From Actinoallomurus sp050942425 (GTDB lineage: Bacteria; Actinomycetota; Actinomycetes; Streptosporangiales; Streptosporangiaceae), in assembly GCF_050942425.1 (NCBI RefSeq), contig NZ_CP192063.1:434001-498000 (forward strand): 64,000 nucleotides of DNA, read 5' to 3'. The notes beneath the pieces were generated by a model that saw nothing but the letters and a program-made list of their open reading frames with translations, had not been told where the DNA came from and made no database searches. The first letter of the stretch is position 1, and each line of letters starts with the position of its first letter. The position numbers were made by a program, and so were the translations under genes. Shown here piece by piece: positions 19,317 to 27,310 of this stretch.

Positions 19317-20207
19317 TCAGGCCGTGACGCGCTGGATCGCTTCCAGGGTCGTGGCGACGTACGTGTCGGGGTCGGCGAGGAACACGTCGTGGTCGTCGTC
19401 GATCTCGAGCACCTCGGCGTCCAGCAGTCGCGCCATCTCGTACTGGTCGGCGGGCGGCACCGCGCGGTCCTGGGTCGTCACCACGACGGCGGTGGGCAGG
19501 CCGGCGACCAGGGGGGCGTGCGGGCGGAAGTCGAACTCGTACTCGGCCAGCATCGTGTCCACGATCGCGCGCGGATGCGCCCGTACGAGCTCGCGGCGCA
19601 GCCAGGGCCACAGCCGCTCGGTCTCCGCGCTGCGCTTGCGGGTGTCGCTGAAGTAGCGCAGCGGGGCGGAACGGCCGATGTCGAAACGCGTCAGCGGCCG
19701 GGCGGCCTTCAGCAGGGGCCGGGTCACCCGGTCGGCGGGGCTGTCGAAGCGCAGGGCCGTGGACTGCAGCACGAGACCGGCGACGCGGTCCGGGTGGCGC
19801 CGCGCGAGTTCGAGGCCCACCGGGCCGCCGAGGGAGAAGCCGCACACGACGACCTCCTCGATCCCCAGCACGTCCAGCAGAGCGGCATGGTCGTCCGCCG
19901 CCGCGTCGACACGGAACTTCCCCGGCCGGCTCGGCCCTCGCCCGTGCCCGTGGTGGTCCATCGCCACCAAGCCCCCGGACAGGTGCGGCATGAGATGGCA
20001 GAAGTTGACGTCGGCCGTGAGCGCCCAGCCGTGCAGGAGGAGGACGGGCGCCGGGCCCTCGACGACCCGTACGGTGACCTCGCCGCGCCGGGGCAGCTGG
20101 ACGACGCGTGCGGGCGGGAGAGGAGGCTCGACGACGGCCTCATCGACTCTGCCGACCCTGCGGACGAAGGAGAGTCCCCGCCGGAGATCCGCCTGCATCG
20201 AACTCAT
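19317..20207 (-). CDS. Alpha/beta hydrolase
   Basis: A 296-residue cytosolic hydrolase. VLLLHGWALTADVNF carries the oxyanion HG, VAMDHHGHGRGPS follows strand 4, the nucleophile Ser lies in CGFSLGGPVG, the acid is probably D in TTQDRAVPP, and the His is in DDDHDVFLADP. This is the complete Ser-Asp-His arrangement. Substrate unknown; family members include esterases, lipases and dehalogenase-like enzymes. ATG start at 20207. It is divergent from the DUF523 gene with about 90 bases between. Confidence 0.88.
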   Translation of the reverse strand: MSSMQADLRRGLSFVRRVGRVDEAVVEPPLPPARVVQLPRRGEVTVRVVEGPAPVLLLHGWALTADVNFCHLMPHLSGGLVAMDHHGHGRGPSRPGKFRVDAAADDHAALLDVLGIEEVVVCGFSLGGPVGLELARRHPDRVAGLVLQSTALRFDSPADRVTRPLLKAARPLTRFDIGRSAPLRYFSDTRKRSAETERLWPWLRRELVRAHPRAIVDTMLAEYEFDFRPHAPLVAGLPTAVVVTTQDRAVPPADQYEMARLLDAEVLEIDDDHDVFLADPDTYVATTLEAIQRVTA

Positions 20208-20295
20208 GATCGCAAGCTTGGCAGAACCAGGTGACGACGAGGTATGAGACCGTGGTCACATCCGTGTATTCCTGGGTTGACCTACGCTGAACGTG

Positions 20296-20787
20296 ATGGA
20301 ACGCATCCTCGTCAGCGCCTGTCTCCTGGGCCGGCCGGTGCGGTACGACGGCACCGGCAAGCGCAGTGACCACCGCGTGTTCGCGCGGTGGCGGGCTGAG
20401 GGGCGTCTCGTGCCGGTCTGCCCCGAGGTGCGCGGCGGGCTGCCCGTGCCGCGCCCGCCCGCCGAGATCCGCGGCGGCCTCGGCGGTGACGTCCTGGACG
20501 GGCGGGCCCGGGTGGTGACCCCCGGCGGCGAGGACGTCACGGCCTACTTCCTCGAGGGCGCGCGGCAGGCCCTCGAGCAGGCGCGCGCGAATGGCGTGCG
20601 CATGGCGATCCTCAAGGAGAGCAGCCCGTCCTGCGGCGTCGGGCGGATCTACGACGGCACCTTCAGCGGCGCCGCCGTCCCGGGGGAGGGCGTGACGACC
20701 GCCCTGCTCGAACGCCATGGGATCGCGGTGTTCGCCGAGGACGCCATCGACGCCGCAGCCGCTCACCTGGCCGCACTCGAAGCCTGA
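20296..20787 (+). CDS. DUF523 family protein (YbbK-like)
   Basis: A 163-residue cytosolic protein. DUF523 marks are ILVSACLLGRPVRYDG at the N-terminus, VPVCPEVRGGLPVPRPPAEI, and AILKESSPSCGVGRIYDGTFSG with paired Cys, all conserved in the family. Function unknown; the Cys residues may bind metal or an iron-sulfur cluster. ATG at 20296 is preferred over the GTG just before it. A TACGCT hexamer lies 8 bases upstream of the ATG, so the mRNA may be leaderless. Confidence 0.9.
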   Translation: MERILVSACLLGRPVRYDGTGKRSDHRVFARWRAEGRLVPVCPEVRGGLPVPRPPAEIRGGLGGDVLDGRARVVTPGGEDVTAYFLEGARQALEQARANGVRMAILKESSPSCGVGRIYDGTFSGAAVPGEGVTTALLERHGIAVFAEDAIDAAAAHLAALEA

Positions 20788-20830
20788 GCCGCTCCCTCCA
20801 CACCTCCCGACCGGATCCTGAGCCGGAAAA

Positions 20831-20870
20831 CGCGATATGTCTTGACCTCGTTCAAGACGCGATATATCTT
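20831..20870 (+). promoter_or_regulatory. Promoter and probable operator of the MFS exporter gene
   Basis: A -35 TTGACC (20842-20847), 17-base spacer and -10 TATCTT (20865-20870) form a good promoter ending 40 bases before the ATG at 20911. The dyad GTCTTGA-N6-TCAAGAC (20839-20858) covers the -35. The near-identical direct repeats CGCGATATGTCTT (20831-20843) and CGCGATATATCTT (20858-20870) overlap both hexamers. Such packing implies repression. No regulator gene is adjacent. Confidence 0.7.
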
Positions 20871-20910
20871 CTCGCAAAACGAGTAGAACTTGAATGGAGA
20901 TGGAGGAGGC

Positions 20911-22578
20911 ATGACCACGATCGACGGGTCCCGGGCCGGGACCGCCGCCACGACGGCGTACCGATGGCGCTGGGCCGCGCTCTTCGTCCTGCTGGCAGCC
21001 GAGGTCATGGACATGCTCGACGCCATGATCACGAGCATCGCGGCGCCGTCGATCCGGGCGGACATCGGAGGCGGCGTCAGCACGGTGCAGTGGCTGGGCG
21101 CCGCCTACACCCTCGCCATGGCGATCGGCCTGCTCACCGGCGGGCGGCTGGGCGACGTCGTCGGCCGCAAACGGATGTTCCTGATCGGTGCGCTCGGCTT
21201 CACGGCCGGCTCGCTGCTGTGCGCGCTGGCGCAGTCGCCGGAGACACTGGTCGCCTTCCGCGGGCTGCAGGGGCTGTTCGGGGCGGTCATGCTCCCGCAG
21301 GGCCTCGGCATGATCAAGGAGATGTTCGCCGAGGAGGAGATGTCCAAGGCGTTCAGCATGTTCGGCCCGGTCATGGGCCTGTCATCGGTCGGCGGGCCGA
21401 TCCTCGCCGGCTGGCTGATCGACGCCGACTACTTCGGCACCGGCTGGCGGATGATCTTCCTCATCAACCTGCCGCTCGGGCTCCTGGCCTTCGTCGGTGG
21501 GCTGCGGTTCCTGCCCGAGTCCCGGTCGGCGAGACCGCCCAGGCTGGACCTCGTCGGCGTGGTGTTCGCCGGGGCGGCGTCCGTGCTCCTCGTCTATCCG
21601 CTGCTGCAGGGCCGCGAGCTCGGCTGGCCGGCGTGGACGTTCCTCATGCTCGCGGGCGGGGTCGCCGTCTTCGGCCTCTTCGGGTGGTACGAAGGCCGCA
21701 GGCAGCGCGCGGGCGGCGATCCGCTCATCGTGCCGAGCCTGTTCCGCAAGCGCGGCTTCACGGGCGGTCTGATCGTCGGGGTCGTGTTCTTCTCCGGGAT
21801 CGCCGGGTTCTCGCTTGTCTTCAGCCTCTTCCTGCAGATCGGTCTCGGCTACTCGCCGCTGCGGGCGGGCCTGGCCACGGTGCCGTGGTCGGTCGGCGTC
21901 ATCATCGGGTTCGGCGTCGTCCAGGCGGTCCAGCGGTTCGGTCGTCTGGTCATCCACGTCGGCGCCCTCGTCATGGCGCTCGGTGTCGTGGGCATCATCC
22001 TGACCCTGCGCCTGGCGGGCACCGATGTCAGCCCCTGGGAGCTCATCCCCGCTCTCATCGTGACCGGTACCGGCATGGGCCTGCTGATGGGGCCGTTCTT
22101 CGAGATCGTGCTCGCCGGGGTCGAGCAGCACGAGACCGGCTCGGCGTCCGGCGCGCTCACCTCCGTCCAGCAGCTCGGCAGCTCACTCGGCGTCGCCGTC
22201 CTCGGCACCATCTTCTTCGGCATCCTCGGCGGCCAGGTCGCCGCCGCGACGGACACCGTGGCGCCGAAGGCGCTCGCCGCGGCCGGGGTCTCCGGCCCGC
22301 AGCGGGACCGGCTCGTCACCGCGCTGCGCGACTGCGGCCACGACCGGGCGGTGGCCAAGGACGCGGAGTCCGTCCCGGCGTCCTGCCTCCGTGCCGAGGG
22401 GCAGGTGCGCGCGGCCGGCGTACCGGCGCAGCGGGCGTCCGCCGAGATCGGGCGGACGGCGCTGCGGAAGGGGTTCACCGAGGCGATGAAACTGACGCTG
22501 TGGGTGGAGGCCGGCCTGCTCGGCCTGACCTTCCTCGCGGTGTTCCTGCTGCCGAGGCGCGCGCGTCCGCAGGAGTGA
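20911..22578 (+). CDS. MFS drug exporter, DHA2 (14-helix) type
   Basis: A 555-residue integral membrane antiporter with about 14 hydrophobic segments. Visible are the D1-type start EVMDMLDAMITSIAAPSI, the motif A loop GGRLGDVVGRKRMFLIGALGFTAGS between helices 2 and 3, motif C-like GPILAGWLIDADYFGTGWRMIFLINLPLG, and a long C-terminal loop before the last helix. DHA2 members export drugs or dyes by proton exchange. GGAGG lies close to the ATG. The promoter region carries an operator-like dyad, so expression is probably inducible. Confidence 0.9.
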   Translation: MTTIDGSRAGTAATTAYRWRWAALFVLLAAEVMDMLDAMITSIAAPSIRADIGGGVSTVQWLGAAYTLAMAIGLLTGGRLGDVVGRKRMFLIGALGFTAGSLLCALAQSPETLVAFRGLQGLFGAVMLPQGLGMIKEMFAEEEMSKAFSMFGPVMGLSSVGGPILAGWLIDADYFGTGWRMIFLINLPLGLLAFVGGLRFLPESRSARPPRLDLVGVVFAGAASVLLVYPLLQGRELGWPAWTFLMLAGGVAVFGLFGWYEGRRQRAGGDPLIVPSLFRKRGFTGGLIVGVVFFSGIAGFSLVFSLFLQIGLGYSPLRAGLATVPWSVGVIIGFGVVQAVQRFGRLVIHVGALVMALGVVGIILTLRLAGTDVSPWELIPALIVTGTGMGLLMGPFFEIVLAGVEQHETGSASGALTSVQQLGSSLGVAVLGTIFFGILGGQVAAATDTVAPKALAAAGVSGPQRDRLVTALRDCGHDRAVAKDAESVPASCLRAEGQVRAAGVPAQRASAEIGRTALRKGFTEAMKLTLWVEAGLLGLTFLAVFLLPRRARPQE

Positions 22579-22583
22579 GCCGT

Positions 22584-22661
22584 CGGTGCTCGGTGAAGGC
22601 CGCCGCGAAAGCGGGCGAGCCGCCGCGAAACGGCTGCTCGCGATGCCTTCACCGAGCACCG
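22584..22661 (+). terminator. Long-loop hairpin after the MFS gene
   Basis: A perfect 17-bp stem (22584-22600 with 22645-22661) six bases past the stop. The 44-base loop itself contains a GCGAGC/GCTCGC mini-stem and the direct repeat CGCCGCGAAA, so the RNA would be branched. Confidence 0.75.
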
Positions 22662-22714
22662 CGTAGGGCTTCGGTCGTCGAAGCGGCCGTGTCGGATCCG
22701 CTTCGACCCGGGGC

Positions 22715-23356
22715 TCAGTCCTCGATGGAACGGCGTCCGGCGTCGCGTTCCTCCAGATCGCGGCGCCGCCGCTCGGCGTCGGTCGCCTTGCGCGTCACGC
22801 CGACCCCGCCCCAGAACGCGAACCCGGTGATGATGATCTTCGGTGCCCCCGGGGCGCCCACGCCGCTCGCGCGGTGGTCGAAGCCGCCCATGATGCCGAT
22901 GCCGTTCACGTGGACCTCGGCGTCCTCCGGGACGATGATCTCCATGCCGCCCATCACGGCGAACGCCCGGATCGTCACCTGCCGGGACTCGAACCGCGCC
23001 TCGCGCAGGTCCAGCTGCCCGCCGCCCCAGAACGCGATGGCGGTGAGGTCTTCCGGGACGACCCAGGCGCCCTTGCGCTGGAAGCCGCTCATGATCCCGA
23101 GGAACGTCCGCGTTCCGGGCGTGCCGCCGAACCGGTCGCCCTGGGCGACGGCCGGCCGAGTCGCGGGTTCGGGCAGGTCGCGGGTGATGGGCTCCAGTTC
23201 GCCGTACGTCTTCGCCGCGTAGACTGCCGTGAGACGTTCGTCGAGTTCATCGAGGCCTAGTCGGCCTTCTCCTGCCGCCTCCCGCAGGATCGCGGCCACT
23301 TGGTCGCGCTCGGCGTCGGAGATGCGCATTTCGCGCCGCTCCGGAAGATTCGTCAT
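22715..23356 (-). CDS. DUF1707 domain protein with LiaF-like C-terminal domain
   Basis: A 213-residue protein. Residues 8-60 are the DUF1707 SHOCT-like module (MRISDAERDQVAAILREAAGEGRL-LDELDERL). A region from about 90 on resembles cell-wall-active antibiotic response LiaF C-terminal beta strands (FLGIMSGFQRKGAWVVP, AFAVMGGMEIIVPEDAEV, GIMGGFDHRA). No membrane helix is seen. Such proteins are common in actinomycetes and are linked to envelope-stress sensing by similarity only. ATG at 23356 has AGGGTG upstream; a GTG two codons earlier is possible. Confidence 0.85.
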   Translation of the reverse strand: MTNLPERREMRISDAERDQVAAILREAAGEGRLGLDELDERLTAVYAAKTYGELEPITRDLPEPATRPAVAQGDRFGGTPGTRTFLGIMSGFQRKGAWVVPEDLTAIAFWGGGQLDLREARFESRQVTIRAFAVMGGMEIIVPEDAEVHVNGIGIMGGFDHRASGVGAPGAPKIIITGFAFWGGVGVTRKATDAERRRRDLEERDAGRRSIED

Positions 23357-23426
23357 GACCACACCCTAGATCGCCCGCTCGCAGATCCGTAGGCTTGCCG
23401 CTGGCAACCACGCTGGGGGATTTCTC

Positions 23427-24143
23427 GTGAAAAAGCAACGAACCGCCGTTCTCGCGTCGATCGCCCTCGCGGGCGGGGCCGCGCTCACCGCTCTCGCGCC
23501 CGTCGCCGCGCAGGCCGCCACCTTCAACCCGTGCTCGGCCGCGAACCACGGCAGGCTGAAGTACCCCACCGGGTCGGCCAAGCACGTGGTGTTCGCGATC
23601 TCCCCCGCGTACTCCTCGAACCACGTCGTGGTCACCGAGTGCGTCAAGCAGGGGAAGTCCTGGAAGAAGGTCAGCGCCACCACGGGGCGCGCGGGGACGA
23701 AGGCCTTCGCCCGGCCGGGTGCCAAGCGGGAGGGCGACGGCAAGTCGCCGACCGGCTCCTTCGCGCTCACCGAGGCGTTCGGCCTCGGAAACCCCGGCAC
23801 CAAGCTGAAGTACCGCACGCTGCGCAGCAGCGGCGACTGCTGGGGATCGACGCCGGGCAAGAGCCACTACAACGACTACTACTCGGCGTCCCCGTGCCGC
23901 TCGACGGACGAGGACCTGTCGGCCACCGCGCGCCGCGGGCCGTACCACCAGGCGGTCGTGATCAACTACAACCGGCCCCACCCCAAGTCGGGGTACGGTT
24001 CGGCGATCTTCTTCCACGTCGGCGGCGTCACCCCGACCGCGGGATGCATCTCGATCAAGGAGCCGCAGCTGCGCGCCGTCATGCGCACCCTCGTCCCCAA
24101 CGACCGGATGATCATGGGTCCGAAGAGCGCCCTCTTCCGCTGA
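23427..24143 (+). CDS. Secreted L,D-transpeptidase-like (YkuD fold) protein
   Basis: 238 residues with a clean signal peptide cleaved after AAQA (about residue 30). The catalytic stretch is H197-VGGVTPTAG-C207-ISI, matching the YkuD His-x(n)-S/T-x-G-C pattern. The earlier conserved KSPTGSF (about 106-112) fits the same fold. L,D-transpeptidases cross-link meso-diaminopimelate residues of peptidoglycan; small single-domain forms like this may act as hydrolases instead. GTG start with a G-rich ribosome site (GGGGGA). The Cys-rich N-terminal half could form disulfides. Confidence 0.85.
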   Translation: MKKQRTAVLASIALAGGAALTALAPVAAQAATFNPCSAANHGRLKYPTGSAKHVVFAISPAYSSNHVVVTECVKQGKSWKKVSATTGRAGTKAFARPGAKREGDGKSPTGSFALTEAFGLGNPGTKLKYRTLRSSGDCWGSTPGKSHYNDYYSASPCRSTDEDLSATARRGPYHQAVVINYNRPHPKSGYGSAIFFHVGGVTPTAGCISIKEPQLRAVMRTLVPNDRMIMGPKSALFR

Positions 24144-24189
24144 AAGGCCTACGACCCACGGCCGATGGCGGGCCGCCGTCTCGCCGTGG

Positions 24190-24969
24190 ATGAATGAGGG
24201 CATGGACGAAACCCGGCTGAAGGGCTACCTGGCGCGCATCGGCGCGGAGCGGCCCGCGCGGCCCGACGCCGCGGCACTGCGCGACCTGCACCTGCGCCAC
24301 CTGCGCACCGTGCCGTTCGAGAACCTCGCCATCCACCTGAGTGAGGACATCGTCCTCGACGAGGACGCCCTGGTCGCCAAGGTCGTCGACCGGCGCCGGG
24401 GCGGGTTCTGCTACGAACTGAACGGGGCGTTCGGGGCGTTGCTGTCGGGGCTCGGCTACGACGTCACCCTGCTGGCCGCGCGGGTGTTCGGCGATGACGG
24501 CCTCGGCATCCCGTACGACCACATGGCGTTGCGGGTCGGGCCCTGGCTGGCCGACGTCGGGTTCGGCAGCCACTCCCACCACCCCCTGCGGATCGACGAG
24601 CGCGGCGACCAGGCGGATCCGGCAGGCGTCTTCCGGATCGTCGACACCTCCGACGGCGACCTCGACGTGCTGCAGAACGGCAGGCCGGTGTACCGCCTGG
24701 AGACGCGCCCGCGCACGCTCCGGGACTTCGTCGCGGGCTGCTGGTGGCACCGGACGTCACCGGAGTCGCACTTCACCCGGTCCCTCGTGTGCTCGATGCT
24801 CACCGAGACGGGCCGGATCACGCTCAGCGGCCGCACCCTCACCCGTACGGCCGGCGAGGAGCGCACGAAACGGGAGCTCGGCGACGACGCCGAGGTGCTC
24901 GCCGCCTACCGCACCCACTTCGGCATCGAGCTCGACCGCGTCCCCGAGATCAGGAGCCCGGTGTCCTGA
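24190..24969 (+). CDS. nat: Arylamine N-acetyltransferase
   Basis: A 259-residue cytosolic enzyme transferring acetyl from acetyl-CoA to arylamines or hydrazines. The Cys-His-Asp triad is visible: C74 in RRGGFCYELN, H111 in PYDHMALRV and D122 in LADVGFG. The N-terminal motif VPFENL is also conserved. ATG at 24190 or 24202 (MDETRLKGYL) are both possible. The 3' end overlaps the convergent SRPBCC gene by 20 bases. In rifamycin-type clusters NAT homologues close macrolactams; nothing of that sort is near here. Confidence 0.93.
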   Translation: MNEGMDETRLKGYLARIGAERPARPDAAALRDLHLRHLRTVPFENLAIHLSEDIVLDEDALVAKVVDRRRGGFCYELNGAFGALLSGLGYDVTLLAARVFGDDGLGIPYDHMALRVGPWLADVGFGSHSHHPLRIDERGDQADPAGVFRIVDTSDGDLDVLQNGRPVYRLETRPRTLRDFVAGCWWHRTSPESHFTRSLVCSMLTETGRITLSGRTLTRTAGEERTKRELGDDAEVLAAYRTHFGIELDRVPEIRSPVS

Positions 24970-25429
24970 GCGCGTCCTGACGCTCGGCCGCCCGTACGAG
25001 CCGGCGGGTCAGGGAGCGGACGATCACCAGCATCACCCGCTCCGCCAGCGGGCCGGAGCCGGGGATCAGCTCGGTGAACGTCCCCTGCCAGACGACGTCC
25101 GTGCCGCCGCCGTCGCGGGGCTCGAACCGCACCTCCGCCCGGTAGTCGCGGACCGGCATCGGCGTGCGCATGGCGTAGCCGTGCAACCGGTCCTGCTCGT
25201 AGGCGATCGTCTCCTCGCGGACCACGACCGGCCACAGGCCGAGGCGCCGGACCGCGCCGATCCCCCCGGGCGGCGGGTCGCCCTGCCGCTCCCACCACGA
25301 CCGGGGCGCGAACAGGCCGGCCCACTCCGACCAGCGGGCGCCGTCCGCCGCCAGCCGGAAGAGTGTCGCGGCATCCGCCCGGCTGTGCGCCGTCGCTCTG
25401 ACCGAGAACCTTCGCTCGTCGCGCGCCAT
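24950..25429 (-). CDS. SRPBCC family (polyketide cyclase/dehydrase-like) protein
   Basis: A 159-residue START-fold hydrophobic-pocket protein: FSVRATAHSRADAATLFRLAADGARWSEWAG at the N-terminus, GAVRRLG, VVREETIAYEQDRLHGYAM and VRFEPRDGGGTDVVWQGTF, then a C-terminal helix. Function is probably ligand binding; no catalytic residue can be named. The ATG at 25429 has GGGAGG five bases upstream, so the longer open frame is discarded. Its 3' end overlaps the nat gene tail to tail by 20 bases. Confidence 0.85.
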   Translation of the reverse strand: MARDERRFSVRATAHSRADAATLFRLAADGARWSEWAGLFAPRSWWERQGDPPPGGIGAVRRLGLWPVVVREETIAYEQDRLHGYAMRTPMPVRDYRAEVRFEPRDGGGTDVVWQGTFTELIPGSGPLAERVMLVIVRSLTRRLVRAAERQDALRTPGS

Positions 25430-25593
25430 ACCGACCTCCCGGGGTGTCGCCCCCCACGATCTCGCGACACGCCGTCGCACACCAGGGCGTGTCCGATGTG
25501 TCCCTGCCCACCCGGGGCCCGCTGACAGGGCGGCGGGCCGGCTGTCAGCGGATGGTCCATGGCCGGTCAGCGCCGTCGCCCAGTCTTCCGAGC

Positions 25594-27258
25594 ATGACGA
25601 CGAACGAGAACATGCGGAACGCGGCCAGGATCGGGATCGCGGCATCGGCCGGCGTGCTGGCCGCGGCGCTCACGGCGGCCCCGGCCCTGGCCGCCGGGAG
25701 CCCGCGGACGGCGGAGGACGGACGGCTCGTGACCACGACGTCCGGTCCGGTGCTGGGTACGGTCGGATCGGACGTGCGGGAGTTCTCCGGCATCCCGTAC
25801 GCGGCGCCCCCGGTCGGCGCGCTGCGGTGGACGCCGCCTCGGCCGGCGACCCCCTGGTCCCAGCCCAGGGACGCGACGAAGCCCGGCCCGGTGTGCGCGC
25901 AGGGCCCGTACAACAAGCCGGTGGGCAGCACGGTCAGCGAGGACTGCCTGACCCTCAACGTCACCGCGCCGCGCGACGCCTCGGCGGCCCGCAAGAAGCC
26001 GGTGATGGTGTTCCTGCACGGCGGTGACCTGACGACGGGGTCGGGAAGCCAGTTCGAGCCGCGCCGGATGGCGGCGCGGGGCGACGCCGTGGTGGTCACG
26101 GTCAACTACCGGCTCGGGATCTTCGGGTTCTTCGGCCACGCGGGGCTGCCCGGGTCGGGCACGTTCGGGCTGCAGGACCAGCAGGCGGCGCTGCGCTGGA
26201 TCCGGCGGAACGCCGCCGCCTTCGGCGGAGACGCCCGCGACGTCACGCTCTTCGGCCAGTCCGCCGGAGCGAAGAGCACGTGCGCGCAGCTGACTTCGCC
26301 GGCCGCGAAGGGGCTGTTCGGCAAGGTCATCATCCAGAGCGCGAGCTGCGGCAGCTTCACCCCGACCCTCTACCCGGGACAGCCGGCTCCGACGACGACG
26401 GATTCGACCAAGTGGCGGTCGCTCACGGAGGTCGACGCGCAGGGCGGCGCGCTGGCCAAGACGCTGGGCTGCGAGGGCCAGGCGGACGCGATCGCCTGCC
26501 TGCGCGGACTCGGCACGGACCGGCTCCTGGCGCACACCGAGGAGTTCGGCAGCGCGGCGTACGGCACGCCGACCCTGCCGGAGGATCCGGAGGCGGCCAT
26601 CCGCGCCGGGAGGTTCACCAAGGTGCCGGTCGTCATCGGCCACACCCGCGACGAGGGGCGCATGGTCACCGCCGCCCTGGTCAACCCGGCGATCGGCGGA
26701 ACGCCGATGACCGAGCAGCGGTACGTCGAGCTCACCGACCAGGCGTACGGGGCGCGGGCGGCCGAGGTGCGCCGCCACTACCCGCCGTCCGCCTACACCG
26801 CCGCGGGTGCCCAGTGGGCGCCGGCGCTGGCCTGGGCGGCGATCGAGACCGACCGGACCACCGTCTGCCCGGTCCTGCGTGACGCGGACGCCATCGCGCG
26901 CCGTACGCCGGTGCACGCCTACGAGTTCGCCGACCCGGACGCGCCGACCTGGACGGCCTTCCCCGCCGGATTCCCGGCCGGTGCCTCGCACATCTCCGAC
27001 CTGACCCTCCTGTTCGACGTGAACCGGCCGGACGGCACCCCGGTCACCCTGTCCGCCGCCCAGCGGAGGCTCGCGGCGACGATGATCGGCTACTGGACGG
27101 CCTTCGCCCACGGCGGCACGCCGGTCGCCGACGGCGCCCCCGGCTGGGCCCCGTACGCGCCGGGCGCCCGTCACGTCCAGACGCTGGCACCGGCCCGCAT
27201 CGGCGGGGTCGACGACGCCACCGAGCACCAGTGCGCCTTCTGGAAGAACGCCCGCTAG
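25594..27258 (+). CDS. Secreted type-B carboxylesterase
   Basis: A 554-residue exported esterase. The signal peptide (about 1-32) ends APALAAG. Type-B marks are GIPYAAPPVG, EDCLTLNVTAP, MVFLHGGDLTTGS, FGLQDQQAALRWIRRNAAAFGGD and the nucleophile in LFGQSAGA. The acid is likely Glu in GHTRDEGR, and the His is in GASHISDLTLLF. Cys residues around CSEDC-type loops suggest disulfides. Broad ester hydrolysis outside the cell is likely. ATG at 25594; an upstream in-frame extension to 25444 lacks signal-peptide character. Confidence 0.9.
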   Translation: MTTNENMRNAARIGIAASAGVLAAALTAAPALAAGSPRTAEDGRLVTTTSGPVLGTVGSDVREFSGIPYAAPPVGALRWTPPRPATPWSQPRDATKPGPVCAQGPYNKPVGSTVSEDCLTLNVTAPRDASAARKKPVMVFLHGGDLTTGSGSQFEPRRMAARGDAVVVTVNYRLGIFGFFGHAGLPGSGTFGLQDQQAALRWIRRNAAAFGGDARDVTLFGQSAGAKSTCAQLTSPAAKGLFGKVIIQSASCGSFTPTLYPGQPAPTTTDSTKWRSLTEVDAQGGALAKTLGCEGQADAIACLRGLGTDRLLAHTEEFGSAAYGTPTLPEDPEAAIRAGRFTKVPVVIGHTRDEGRMVTAALVNPAIGGTPMTEQRYVELTDQAYGARAAEVRRHYPPSAYTAAGAQWAPALAWAAIETDRTTVCPVLRDADAIARRTPVHAYEFADPDAPTWTAFPAGFPAGASHISDLTLLFDVNRPDGTPVTLSAAQRRLAATMIGYWTAFAHGGTPVADGAPGWAPYAPGARHVQTLAPARIGGVDDATEHQCAFWKNAR

Positions 27259-27268
27259 GACACCGGCC

Positions 27269-27300
27269 ACGGCCCTGGTCTCCGCGGAGGGCAGGGCCGT
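27269..27300. terminator. Hairpin between the carboxylesterase and rodA genes
   Basis: A 9-bp stem ACGGCCCTG / CAGGGCCGT with a 14-base loop in the 52-base gap between two convergent genes. Confidence 0.6.
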
Positions 27301-27310
27301 ACGGCGTGGG

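Noticed and set aside
20964..23222. 752-codon ORF in another frame over the MFS exporter
   Set aside because: Overlaps a clear transporter gene with motifs; its own product is Arg/Ala-rich with no membrane segments.
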